Assembly: GCF_028692895.1 (NCBI RefSeq)
Contig: NZ_JAQUWN010000022.1
Location: forward strand, 1-56,200
Direction of reading: 5' to 3'
Origin: Pseudodesulfovibrio sp.
GTDB lineage: Bacteria > Desulfobacterota > Desulfovibrionia > Desulfovibrionales > Desulfovibrionaceae
DNA: 56,200 nt
The position numbers and the translations under genes were made by a program. Numbering within the stretch: the first letter of the stretch is position 1; each line of letters begins with the position of its first letter. Of the stretch, positions 18,081-27,805 are shown one piece after another. The notes under the pieces were generated by a model. The model searched no databases. It worked only from the letters and a program-made list of their open reading frames with translations, and was not told the DNA's origin.

Positions 18081-18216
18081 GGCCGTCCCCCAGCAGTCTG
18101 ATCTGTTGCTCGCGGCGGCGCAGCCGGGCCTCGCCCGTGGCCAGGAAGCCGAGGTAACCGGCCAGGCCGAGCCAGATGGCGGCGTTGGCCAAAACGATGT
18201 AGGTGGTTGCAGACAT
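18070..18216 (-). CDS. ccmD: CcmD-like haem exporter subunit
   Basis: This 48-residue protein has one helix (TYIVLANAAIWLGLAGYLGF) followed by a basic stretch (RLRRREQQIRLL), the standard CcmD layout. CcmD releases holo-CcmE from the CcmABC complex. The ATG at 18216 precedes the helix directly. It lies between ccmC and the TPR gene, where ccmD is expected. The frame overlaps the TPR gene by 11 bases. Confidence 0.85.
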   Translation of the reverse strand: MSATTYIVLANAAIWLGLAGYLGFLATGEARLRRREQQIRLLGDGHEA

Positions 18217-18240
18217 TGTCATCCTTGCTTGCAGCGTTGG

Positions 18241-18900
18241 TTATTCGTCCCAGACCAGCCGGGCTTCCAGCTCGGCCCCTCGGCGGAGCTGGCGGATGCG
18301 GGCCATGAGCATACCAGCCCAGACGAAGCCGAAGGCGATGAGCCCGGCGAACACGGTGTGCCACATGCGCACCTCCATGCCGGAGCTCTTGCGCGCCAGG
18401 CCGTCGGGATGGGCCGAGCCCCAGAGCTTGGCCGCGAAAAAGACCAGGGGCACGTCCAGAAAGGCGACGATGCCGAGCACGGCGCAGACCAGTGCGCGGC
18501 GGTCGCGGCCCATGGGCGTGGACCGGAGCACCAGGTAGCCCGCGTAGACGTACCACATGATGAGGGCGGTGGTCAGCTTCGGGTCCCACAGCCACCAGTG
18601 GCCCCACTCCGCCCGGGCCCAGACCGAACCGCTCAGGAGCGCCAGGGAGGCGAAGAGCACCCCCAGCTCGGCGGCGGCCCCGGCCACTCTGTCCCAGGCC
18701 GGGTTGCGGCCGAAGAGAAAGAGGATGGACGCGACGAAGACCACGAAAAAGCTCACCAGGGACCACCAGGAGCACGGCAGGTGCATGTAGAATATCTTCT
18801 GCACCGGACCGGACTGGGCCACGGGCGCGTAGCCCCAGATCATATACTGGTGGGCGGCCAGGGCGAGGACGGCCGGGACGGCCAGGAACTTTGCTTTCAT
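18241..18900 (-). CDS. ccmC: CcmC, haem handling protein of cytochrome c maturation
   Basis: A 219-residue membrane protein with six helices and the tryptophan-rich motif WGHWWLWDPKLTTALIMWYV at about residues 99-118. A conserved His precedes it (YMHLPCSWW) and another follows it (RMWHTVFAG). CcmC loads haem onto CcmE in the periplasm. It starts two bases before the ccmB stop region in the same operon direction and is followed by ccmD. Confidence 0.96.
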   Translation of the reverse strand: MKAKFLAVPAVLALAAHQYMIWGYAPVAQSGPVQKIFYMHLPCSWWSLVSFFVVFVASILFLFGRNPAWDRVAGAAAELGVLFASLALLSGSVWARAEWGHWWLWDPKLTTALIMWYVYAGYLVLRSTPMGRDRRALVCAVLGIVAFLDVPLVFFAAKLWGSAHPDGLARKSSGMEVRMWHTVFAGLIAFGFVWAGMLMARIRQLRRGAELEARLVWDE

Positions 18901-18902
18901 AC

Positions 18903-19580
18903 CTACTCTTCCCCACTGTAGACGAACGGGAACAGGAACAGCCCCGCGCCGGCGAACAGGCAGTCGAAGGCGAAGATGAGCCCGAGCCAGTTGCGGTAGT
19001 CGCCGGGCTCCTCCACGGAAAAACAGAAGCCGAACAGGGTGATGCCCGCCAGCAGCACCGGCAGCAGCAGCGGAAAGACGATGACCGAGAGCAGCGACTC
19101 GCGCGCGGCCTGGCCCTGGGAGAGCGCGCCGAGCAGCGCGCCGATGACCACCAGCCCCACGTCCGCGCCCAGGAGCGTGACCGCGAGCAGCCAGACCGGG
19201 CCGTTCACCGTCTGGCCCAGGAAGGCCACGGTGGCCGGGAGAAACACGAGCTGGGAAACCAGAAGCAGGGCCAGCCCGGCCGCGCCCTTGCCGATCCAGA
19301 CGCAGTGCACGGGCGCGGGCGACGAAAGGATGCCGATGCGCGCGCCGTTGGCCTCCTCGATGGCGAAGAGGTCGTTGAAGACCAGCACCAGCCCGAAGGC
19401 CGAGGCGAGCCAGAAGATGGCCCCGGCGGCCTGGCCGGAGATCTGTCCGCCCAGCGGCCGGGAGAGCGAAAAGAGAAAGATGAGCAGCAGGCCCAGGAGC
19501 ATGGCCTGGACCAATCCCTGCCCGCCCGAAACCGAGAGTCGCAGGTCCTTGGCGGCGACGGCGGCGGCGCGCTTCAGCAT
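18903..19580 (-). CDS. ccmB: CcmB, haem exporter permease
   Basis: A 225-residue protein with six hydrophobic segments and the family start AVAAKDLRLSVSGGQGLVQA. The motifs LFAIEEANGARIGILSSP and FPLLLPVLLAGITLFGF are typical of CcmB. It forms the permease of the CcmAB ABC complex that frees holo-CcmE. The start at 19580 overlaps the ccmA stop. The much longer frame reaching 22145 is an out-of-frame shadow of ccmA and ccmF. Confidence 0.95.
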   Translation of the reverse strand: MLKRAAAVAAKDLRLSVSGGQGLVQAMLLGLLLIFLFSLSRPLGGQISGQAAGAIFWLASAFGLVLVFNDLFAIEEANGARIGILSSPAPVHCVWIGKGAAGLALLLVSQLVFLPATVAFLGQTVNGPVWLLAVTLLGADVGLVVIGALLGALSQGQAARESLLSVIVFPLLLPVLLAGITLFGFCFSVEEPGDYRNWLGLIFAFDCLFAGAGLFLFPFVYSGEE

Positions 19581-20245
19581 GCGCCCTCCTCGTCCAGGGT
19601 TTTCAGGTAGCCCTCGGAAGGGCCGAAATATTGCACTTTCTGGCCGCCCAGGGCCAGGACCGTGTCGGCCAGGGCCGCGTCCTCGGCCACGTGGTGGCTG
19701 ATCCAGACCACGCCCGTGCCCCGCTCGCGGAACCCGGCGATCTCGCGCCGCAGGGTGGCCAGTGAGCGCGGGTCCAGCCCGGTGCCCGGCTCGTCCAGGA
19801 AGATGAGCTCGGGCGCGACCAGGTAGATGCGGGCCAGGTTCAGCCGCTGTGCCATGCCGCGCGAAAACGAGCCCGCCTTTTCCTCGGCCGCCTTTTCCAG
19901 CCCCACGCGGGCCAGCAGTGCCGAAATCTCGGCCTCCGACGGCGAAAGGCCGTACATGGTGGCCCAGAAGCGCAGGTTGGCCCGGGCCGAGAGGCCGGGA
20001 TAGAGGAAGGTCGCGTGGCCGAGATAGGCGGCGCGCTCGGGCTCCACGTGCAGCTCCACCTCGCCCGCCGACGGCCGGGAAAGCCCGGCCATGATGCGCA
20101 TGAGCGTGGACTTGCCCGCGCCGTTGTGCCCGGCCACCAGCAGGATCTCGCCCGGGCCGACGGAGCAGGAGACCTCCTTGAAGACGAGCTTCTGGCCATA
20201 GAACTTGGCCGCCCGCCTCACGGTCAGGAGCGCGTCTCCCGCCAT
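19574..20245 (-). CDS. ccmA: CcmA, haem exporter ATPase
   Basis: A 223-residue ABC ATPase. It has Walker A GHNGAGKSTLMRIMAGL at about residue 39, the signature SFSRGMAQRLNLARIYL at about 126, and Walker B LIFLDEPGTGLDPRS. The CcmA signature with FSRGM is a good family mark. With CcmB, CcmC and CcmD it uses ATP to release holo-CcmE. It overlaps ccmB by seven bases and directly abuts ccmF. Confidence 0.95.
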   Translation of the reverse strand: MAGDALLTVRRAAKFYGQKLVFKEVSCSVGPGEILLVAGHNGAGKSTLMRIMAGLSRPSAGEVELHVEPERAAYLGHATFLYPGLSARANLRFWATMYGLSPSEAEISALLARVGLEKAAEEKAGSFSRGMAQRLNLARIYLVAPELIFLDEPGTGLDPRSLATLRREIAGFRERGTGVVWISHHVAEDAALADTVLALGGQKVQYFGPSEGYLKTLDEEGAC

Positions 20246-22141
<1,896 letters not shown>

Positions 22142-22270
22142 TCAAGTCTCCTTGGCGAAGAAAACGTCCGTTGGTGCGGCGTCATAGCGCACATCGGCGG
22201 TGCGCGTCCATGATCCAGATCAAGCGAGGTACGCACGGTCGCGGGCCCCGGCAACCATGTGAACGAAATT

Positions 22271-22714
22271 TCACATGGCGGCCTGTTGCTTGGCCTGCTC
22301 CAGCTCCCGGCTCTTCTCCTCGTACTTGGACGGGCACTTGGTGACCAGGGTCCGGGCCTGGAAGACTTTGCCGTCCGGCGCAAAACGCCCTTCGACGATG
22401 ACCTCCACGTCCTCCTTGAAGGTGTCGGGCAGCGCCCCCTTGAAGGCCACGCGCAGCCGCTTGTCGTCCTGCATCTTGTCGACGAGGAAGAAGGACGCGC
22501 CGAGCTTGCCGTCCACGATGGCCAGGTCGTCTGGCGAGACCTTGCCGAAGAGGCGGGCGTTGCCCATGGCGGCGGGGTCCTGCTCCAGGGCCTTGGAGAC
22601 ATCCAGGAAGTAGACGGTGTCCTCGGTCAGGCCGGAGAATATGAGGTAGCCGAGCCCGCCCAGGAAGAGGACCAGGGCCACGGCGTAGATCGCCTTGTTC
22701 TTGCTTTTCGCCAT
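22271..22714 (-). CDS. ccmE: CcmE haem chaperone, CXXXY variant
   Basis: A 147-residue protein with one N-terminal helix (KAIYAVALVLFLGGLGYLIF) and a small OB-fold domain. The haem-binding residue should be in LVTKCPSKYEEKSREL near the C-terminus. Normal CcmE has HxxxY here; this protein has CPSKY, so Cys replaces the haem-linking His. That is the known variant of System I found in Desulfovibrio and some archaea, which goes with loss of CcmH. The start ATG at 22714 begins MAKSKNK; the frame to 22756 adds 14 residues inside the upstream gene. It starts 19 bases past the CNNM gene. Confidence 0.95.
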   Translation of the reverse strand: MAKSKNKAIYAVALVLFLGGLGYLIFSGLTEDTVYFLDVSKALEQDPAAMGNARLFGKVSPDDLAIVDGKLGASFFLVDKMQDDKRLRVAFKGALPDTFKEDVEVIVEGRFAPDGKVFQARTLVTKCPSKYEEKSRELEQAKQQAAM

Positions 22715-22733
22715 TCGTATCCCTTGGGCGCCG

Positions 22734-23798
22734 CTATGCGCCCGGTTTCGTTTCACTGTCGCCCGAGAGGCTGCGGATCAGCTCGTCTCGCTGCTGGCGG
22801 GCCAGTTCGCGCATGTCCGCCACCTGGTCCGTCTCGTCCACGATCTCGCTGCCCAGGATCTCCTCCAGGACGTCCTCCAGGGTGACCACCCCGGCCACGC
22901 CGCCGTACTCGTCGAGCACCACGGCCAGGTGCATCCGGCTGCCCAGGAACTTCACCAGGACCTTGTCCAGGGTCACCGTGGCGATGACGAAGCTCGCGGG
23001 CCGCATCAGGTCCGAGAGCAGGAGGCCGTCCCGGTCGTCGGCCAGGGCCTCCAGCACCTCCCGGCGGTAAATCACGCCCACGATGTCCTCGGGGTCGCGG
23101 TCGTAGACCGGAATCCGGCTGTGGGGCCAGCTCGGGTGCTGCTCCCGCGCCTCGGCCACGGTCATGGCCGCGGGCAGGGAGAAGACCACCGTGCGCGGGG
23201 TCATGATCTCCTCCACCAGCTTGGAGTCAAGCTGGAGGATGTTCCGGATGGACTGCTCCTCATAGGGCTTGATGGACCCCGAGCGCCGGGTCAGGGTGAC
23301 GATGGCCCGGATGTCGTCCTCCGTATGGGCCGGGCCCTGCTTGCGGCGCGGGTGCACCAGGCGCGACAGCACCCCCATCACTAGGATGAGCGGCTTGAAG
23401 ACGAACACCATCGCCTTGAGCGGCCTGGCCAGCGGCGGCGCGATCCGGGTGTTGTACACCACGCCCACGGTCTTTGGCAGAATCTCCGTGAAGATGAGAA
23501 TAATTACTGTGAAGCACAAAGTAAAGAGCCAGAGCGTCTCCGTGCCATAAAGATTGGCCCAGGCCCAGCCCGCCACGGACGCGCCCGCGGTGTGGGCGCA
23601 GGTGTTCAGGGTCAGGATGGCGGTGATGGGTTCGTCCACATTGGCCCTGAGCGACTGGAGAATCTTCGCCGACTTGCGGCCGGAGAGCAGGAGTTTTTCG
23701 ATGTCCGCCCAGCTCATGGAGTAGAGCGCGGCCTCCGCCACCGAACAGAACATGGAGACAAAAACGGCCACGCTGACCGAAATGATGAGTTCAAGCAT
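22734..23798 (-). CDS. CNNM/CBS-domain membrane protein (HlyC/CorC-like)
   Basis: This 354-residue protein has an N-terminal DUF21/CNNM membrane domain (about residues 1-170, four hydrophobic segments, landmark FCSVAEAALYSMSW and ILIFTEILPKTVGVVY). A pair of CBS domains follows (about 195-320; HSRIPVYDRDPEDIVGVIYR and LAVVLDEYGGVAGVVTLEDV). Family members handle Mg2+ or Co2+ or are linked to metal export. The usual C-terminal CorC_HlyC domain is missing; the protein ends soon after the second CBS domain. It lies 19 bases upstream of ccmE on the same strand and may lead the ccm transcript. Confidence 0.93.
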   Translation of the reverse strand: MLELIISVSVAVFVSMFCSVAEAALYSMSWADIEKLLLSGRKSAKILQSLRANVDEPITAILTLNTCAHTAGASVAGWAWANLYGTETLWLFTLCFTVIILIFTEILPKTVGVVYNTRIAPPLARPLKAMVFVFKPLILVMGVLSRLVHPRRKQGPAHTEDDIRAIVTLTRRSGSIKPYEEQSIRNILQLDSKLVEEIMTPRTVVFSLPAAMTVAEAREQHPSWPHSRIPVYDRDPEDIVGVIYRREVLEALADDRDGLLLSDLMRPASFVIATVTLDKVLVKFLGSRMHLAVVLDEYGGVAGVVTLEDVLEEILGSEIVDETDQVADMRELARQQRDELIRSLSGDSETKPGA

Positions 23799-23926
23799 CT
23801 TGGTTGCCGATTCCTCGCTCAGTCCGGTTCGCGCCGGAGTCTGAATCTTGCGATGTTAGCAGATGCGAACAGGCCGCGCAACCACAAGCGCCTTGACTTC
23901 CACGGGGATTGGGGCGAGTGGGAGGC

Positions 23927-24946
23927 ATGGTTTCCGGCGCATCCCTCCCGGCGGTGGTCTACCGCCTCGGCCACCTGGGCGACGTGGCCCTGCTGACCGG
24001 CGTCCTCGCCCACTGGCGGGAGACGCGCGGCCTCTCCTTCGTTGTGGCCACCCGCGCGGCCAACGCCCCCCTGCTGGCGGGCCATCCTGCCGTGGCCGAC
24101 GTGGTCGCCCTGGACGACGCCGCGCTCAAGGGCTCGGCCTGGCTCCGGGAGGCCCGGCGGCTGGCCGCCCTCTACCGGGGCAGCCCGCTCATCGACCTGC
24201 ACTCCACCCTGCGCTCGCGGGTCCTCTCCCTGGTCTGGCGCGGCAAGGTCCGCCGCTACCCGAAATTCGCCCTGACCCGCCGCCTCTATGCACGGACACG
24301 CGCGGACCGGTTCCGGACCGCGCTCGAAGCCCTCAACGTGCCCCAGCGCTACGCCCTGGCCCTGGACGAAACCCCGCCCGCGCCGGGCGACGTGGTCCCG
24401 CGCCTGTTCCTCTCCCCGGACGAACAGGCCGCCGCAAAGACCCGGCTGGCCCCGCTCACGGGCGAGCGCCCGCTGGTCGCCCTGCACCCCTACGCCACCC
24501 ATCCGGCCAAGCAATGGCCGCGCAGCTACTGGCTGGGCCTGACCGCCCTGCTGGCCAGCGAGGGCACGGACTGGATCGTGGTCGGCCGCGACGCCGAGCC
24601 TCTCCTGCCCGGCCACGAGCACGATCTGACCAACGCCACGGACCTGCGCGAGACCTGCGCCGTCATCCAGCGGGCGGACCTGCTGGTCACCTCGGACTCC
24701 GGGCCCATGCACCTGGGCACGGGCGCGGGCACGCCGGTCGTCGGCCTGTTCGGCCCCACGGCCAGATCATGGGGCTTCTTTCCCTCGGGCCCGAGGGACA
24801 GGGTGCTGGAGCTGGACATGGCCTGCCGCCCCTGCTCGCTGCACGGCGGCCGCCCCTGCGGGACCGGCCACCGCTGCATGACGGGGATGACGCCCGAGAC
24901 GGTCATGGCGGCCGTGCGCGGGGCGCTCTCGCCGGATCGCGCCTGA
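23927..24946 (+). CDS. heptosyltransferase-like glycosyltransferase (GT9)
   Basis: A 339-residue GT-B protein of the ADP-heptose:LPS heptosyltransferase family. The N-terminal YRLGHLGDVALLTGVLAHW is the family opening. The C-terminal nucleotide-sugar site is LVTSDSGPMHLGTGAGTPVVG at residues 250-270, with LFGPTARSWGFFP after it. It probably adds a sugar to the LPS core. The ATG at 23927 was taken; GTG 23918 and TTG 23909 are alternatives, because GGGAGG sits too close to the ATG. It stands alone, divergent from the CNNM gene. Confidence 0.9.
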   Translation: MVSGASLPAVVYRLGHLGDVALLTGVLAHWRETRGLSFVVATRAANAPLLAGHPAVADVVALDDAALKGSAWLREARRLAALYRGSPLIDLHSTLRSRVLSLVWRGKVRRYPKFALTRRLYARTRADRFRTALEALNVPQRYALALDETPPAPGDVVPRLFLSPDEQAAAKTRLAPLTGERPLVALHPYATHPAKQWPRSYWLGLTALLASEGTDWIVVGRDAEPLLPGHEHDLTNATDLRETCAVIQRADLLVTSDSGPMHLGTGAGTPVVGLFGPTARSWGFFPSGPRDRVLELDMACRPCSLHGGRPCGTGHRCMTGMTPETVMAAVRGALSPDRA

Positions 24947-24974
24947 TCCGGCCTTCTCAATAAATTTCTCTCTT

Positions 24975-25631
24975 CTAGCCCCGCTTTCCCCAGTGCGCCT
25001 CCAGCTCGGCGGCGTGCTCCTCCAGGTACGCCTCCACGGCGGGCGGCACCAGAAAGCGGATGGACCTTCCCTCGCGCCAGCGGCGGCGGATGTGGCCGCC
25101 CTTGATGTCCAGCCGGGGCACGTCCAGGAGCCTGAGCGAATGCCCCTCGGGGAAGAACCAGACGCCCTCGCCGTCCGCCTCGGCGTCGGGCCAGCGGGAG
25201 CCGATGAACTCGGCCACCTGGGCGGACGCCTCCCAGCGGTTGACCACGGCCAGGGAGGCCATGGCCGGAATCTCCAGCCCGCGCCGCCACTTGTCGAGCT
25301 CCAGGAAGGTGGACGCGCCGAGCAGGAACCAGATTTCGGACTCGGGCCGCTCGGTGCGGTAGCAATGCAGGGTGTCGCAAGTGAAGGACGGGCCGGGCCG
25401 CTCGCCCTCCAGCGGATTGCTCCCCAGGCCGGGCACGCCCTCGATGGCCCGGTTGACCAGGTCGAGGCGCGTCTCGAAAGGCAGCATGTCCGCGCCCTCC
25501 TTGTGCGGCGGCCGCTTGGCCGGGACCAGCTCCACCCGGTCCAGGGCGAGGCGCTCGCGCACCTCCAGCGCCATGCGCAGATGGCCGATGTGCACGGGAT
25601 TGAAACTGCCGCCCAGAATACCGATCTTCAC
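24975..25631 (-). CDS. nadD: NadD, nicotinate-nucleotide adenylyltransferase
   Basis: A 218-residue nucleotidyltransferase with the start ILGGSFNPVHIGHLRMALEV, which holds the GxFxPxHxGH motif. It has the middle VPAKRPPHKEG, the FLLGASTFLELDKWR segment, and the late IRRRWREGRSIRFLVPPAV, which resembles the ISxTxIR motif but diverged. It joins nicotinate mononucleotide to ATP in NAD synthesis. The start is GTG at 25631. It converges with the heptosyltransferase, with 28 bases between the stops. Confidence 0.93.
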   Translation of the reverse strand: MKIGILGGSFNPVHIGHLRMALEVRERLALDRVELVPAKRPPHKEGADMLPFETRLDLVNRAIEGVPGLGSNPLEGERPGPSFTCDTLHCYRTERPESEIWFLLGASTFLELDKWRRGLEIPAMASLAVVNRWEASAQVAEFIGSRWPDAEADGEGVWFFPEGHSLRLLDVPRLDIKGGHIRRRWREGRSIRFLVPPAVEAYLEEHAAELEAHWGKRG

Positions 25632-25726
25632 CGCAAGTCCTCCCTGTCCGGTTGATTGCTTCGCGTTCCTTTCCTATGGCACAGGCCGGGCCCGGCGTCA
25701 AAGCGTCGGGGCCCGCCTTTCTCCCG

Positions 25727-27067
25727 TCAGATCATGTACTTGAGGTAATATCCGCAGGTCGGATAGGCCCAGACCGCGTTGCGCAGGCCCGAGAGCGGGA
25801 TACCCTGCCGAATGGCCAGGCCGAAGAGGTTGACCATCTCCTCGGCGTTGTGGCCCAGGATGTGCGCGCCGAGGACGCGGTCGTTCTTCGCGTCCACGAG
25901 CACGCGGGCCCGGCCGTGGGTCTCGCCCAGCCGCTTCCAGGGAAAGGACGCGGCTAGGTCGGTCTCGCGGACCTCGAAGTCGAGCCCCTGTTCGCGGGCC
26001 TCTTCCTCCAGGAGCCCCACCCCGGCCAGGGGCGGCAGGGTGAAGCAGCAGCTCGGGATGCCCGCATAGTCCACCTCGGCCGACCCGCACTCGATGATGT
26101 TGGCGGCGGCCGCAGCGCCCTGGATGGTGGCCACCGGGGTCAGGGCCGCGCCCTGGTCCGCCACGTCGCCCACGGCGTAGATGGCCGGGTTGGAGACCGA
26201 GCGCATCCGGCTGTCCACCTTGATGCCCCGCCGGTCCACGGCCACCCCGGCGGCGTCGAGGTTCAGCCCGTCCAGGGCCGGGCGGCGTCCCGTGCAGTTG
26301 AATACCGCGTCCGCCTCCAGGGCCTCGTCCCCGTCCTTTCCGATAAAGACGCGGTGCCCTTCGCCGAACCGCTCCACATGATGCACCGGCGAGTCCAGCC
26401 GGACGTCGACGCCCGCCTGTCGGGAGGCATCCACCAGGTCGGCCGCGAGGAGCGGGTCGAAGCGCCGGAGCACCCGGTCCGAGCGGTTGAGCAGGGTCAC
26501 CTCGGCCCCGGCCTGGCGGGCCAGGTGGGCGAACTCCATTGCTATGAACCCGCCGCCGATGAAGATGATGCGCCGGGGCAATTCGGGCAGGTCCAGAAAG
26601 TCGTCGCTGGTCGGCAGCCCCTTGCCGCCCGGCGCGGGCAGGTCGGCCGGGACCAGGCCGACGCAGACGCAGATGTTGTCGGCGCGCAGGGTCTCGCCGC
26701 CCACCTCCACCCGGTCCGGCCCGGTGAAGCGCGCCGCGCCCCGCCGGGTGTCGATGCCCATGTCCGCATAGGCCTTGCGGGCCCGTTCGGGCACGGGGTC
26801 CACGAAGGACTGCTTGAAGCGCATCAGGGCGGGCCAGTCCACCACGGGTTTGGCCGAGATGCCGCGCCCCACGAGCCCTCCGGCCATGTGGACGGCCTCG
26901 GCCGCGCCCATGAGGACCTTCTTGGGATTGCAGCCCCGGAGCGGGCAGACTCCGCCGTAGCCGTCGCGTTCGATCATGGCGACCCTGCGCCCGGCCTTGG
27001 CCAGCGGCTCGGCGACGCCGCCCCCGGCGGGTCCCGCGCCGATGATGATGGCATCATATTCCTTCAT
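25727..27067 (-). CDS. FAD-dependent pyridine nucleotide-disulfide oxidoreductase
   Basis: A 446-residue flavoenzyme of the glutathione reductase/dihydrolipoamide dehydrogenase group. FAD-binding motif: IIIGAGPAGGGVAEPLAKAG at residues 7-26. Redox disulfide: CPLRGC, a C-x4-C pair, at about residues 41-46. NAD(P) motif: IIFIGGGFIAMEFAHLARQ at about 165-183. The second FAD motif is AIYAVGDVADQGAALTP. The dimerisation domain ends AYPTCGYYLKYM; the HPT of classic family members is YPT here, so the catalytic His may be missing. Activity could be a mercuric/lipoyl-like or uncharacterised reductase. The nearest minus-strand gene, nadD, lies 95 bases away. Confidence 0.9.
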   Translation of the reverse strand: MKEYDAIIIGAGPAGGGVAEPLAKAGRRVAMIERDGYGGVCPLRGCNPKKVLMGAAEAVHMAGGLVGRGISAKPVVDWPALMRFKQSFVDPVPERARKAYADMGIDTRRGAARFTGPDRVEVGGETLRADNICVCVGLVPADLPAPGGKGLPTSDDFLDLPELPRRIIFIGGGFIAMEFAHLARQAGAEVTLLNRSDRVLRRFDPLLAADLVDASRQAGVDVRLDSPVHHVERFGEGHRVFIGKDGDEALEADAVFNCTGRRPALDGLNLDAAGVAVDRRGIKVDSRMRSVSNPAIYAVGDVADQGAALTPVATIQGAAAAANIIECGSAEVDYAGIPSCCFTLPPLAGVGLLEEEAREQGLDFEVRETDLAASFPWKRLGETHGRARVLVDAKNDRVLGAHILGHNAEEMVNLFGLAIRQGIPLSGLRNAVWAYPTCGYYLKYMI

Positions 27068-27087
27068 GGCGTTCCTCGCTTGGCTGA

Positions 27088-27372
27088 GGTTTCGGATTCA
27101 GCCTAGCGCAGAATCGAAACGGTTGTCAGCAGGAAAGGGAAAAAGTCGATTGCGGGGACGGCATCGACTTTTGCGGGGAGAGCGCCAAGCGGTTTGGCTG
27201 TCACGACAGCGGCAAGCAAATGGCGCAGCAATACTATCGTACCGAACGGCACTTGGTGCTCAACAGCACGAATAGGAAAAGGATACTTCAGATTGTCTTG
27301 ATTCGGGGCCACATAGGAAAAGCCCGATCATCCGCAACGGAAGAAACCCAAGAAAATCGTCCGGGACCGTAG
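27088..27372 (+). pseudogene. Cys/His-rich open frame, likely gene remnant
   Basis: This plus frame is open from 27088 to the TAG at 27370-27372 with no good start; ATG 27220 lacks a ribosome site. It reads VDCGDGIDFCGESAKRFGC, then HDSGKQMAQQYYRTERH, then LVLNSTNRKRILQIVLIRG. The codon choice is protein-like and four Cys residues recur. The STNRKRI part matches the repeat at the window start. It looks like the 3' end of a decayed gene of unknown family. The upstream limit is set by the flavoenzyme start on the other strand. Confidence 0.35.
27256..27290. repeat. diverged repeat, copy B
   Basis: GGTGC, then AGCACGAATA and GAAAAGGATAC match window positions 1-35 with few differences. A second matching block is at 27306-27326. 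The distance between the two blocks differs from copy A (about 24 against 78 bases), so one copy has an insertion or deletion. No terminal inverted repeats or target duplications were seen. Confidence 0.45.
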
Positions 27373-27743
27373 TTCCTTCCAGTAAATCCGTTCAAGCCCA
27401 GCCCTGTGTTCCGGCGCTTGGCAGCCGACCAGGCGGGTAAGGCGGCTCTATGCGGCCACCGGGACGGTTGGGTGCAGTCTACGAATGTTGGTGGAGGAAC
27501 GGCTTGTAGCTTTTCCGAGAGATGGAGCCGTCCCGCTTGGATCGGATGCTTGGCGACGCAACATCGAAGGCGGCCAAGTTACCCGCAAGGGCACTTTTTG
27601 CTCTTGAAAAAAGAAGCGCCGCCCGCACAGGGCAATCAAAAAGCTTGGAGGGGGAAGCGAACGCTTCCCCCGGCTCTGGCCGGACTTCCAGGCTCCCGCT
27701 TGCCTTTCCTTCCTCCCTCCCCATTCCCCTTTCATCAAAATAA
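27373..27743 (+). other. intergenic stretch with hairpin and doubtful 73-residue ORF
   Basis: No certain gene lies here. A plus ORF at 27522-27743 (MEPSRLDRMLGDATSKAAKL onward, Ala/Ser/Lys rich) has only a weak ribosome site. From memory it resembles short hypothetical proteins repeatedly called in Desulfovibrio intergenic DNA, so it may mark a recurrent intergenic element rather than a gene. A perfect hairpin GGGGGAAGCG/CGCTTCCCCC lies at 27652-27675. The minus strand is also open without sense. Confidence 0.3.
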
Positions 27744-27768
27744 GAAAGCCGCCCAAAAGGCGGCCTTC
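27744..27768 (-). terminator. terminator after proA
   Basis: GAAAGCCGCC pairs with GGCGGCCTTCC around CAAAA, with one bulge. On the minus strand TTTCTTATTTTG follows. It lies 38 bases past the proA stop. Confidence 0.75.
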
Positions 27769-27805
27769 CTCATTTCCCGAAAGGGCAAACCCGGCCGGAG
27801 GCCGT

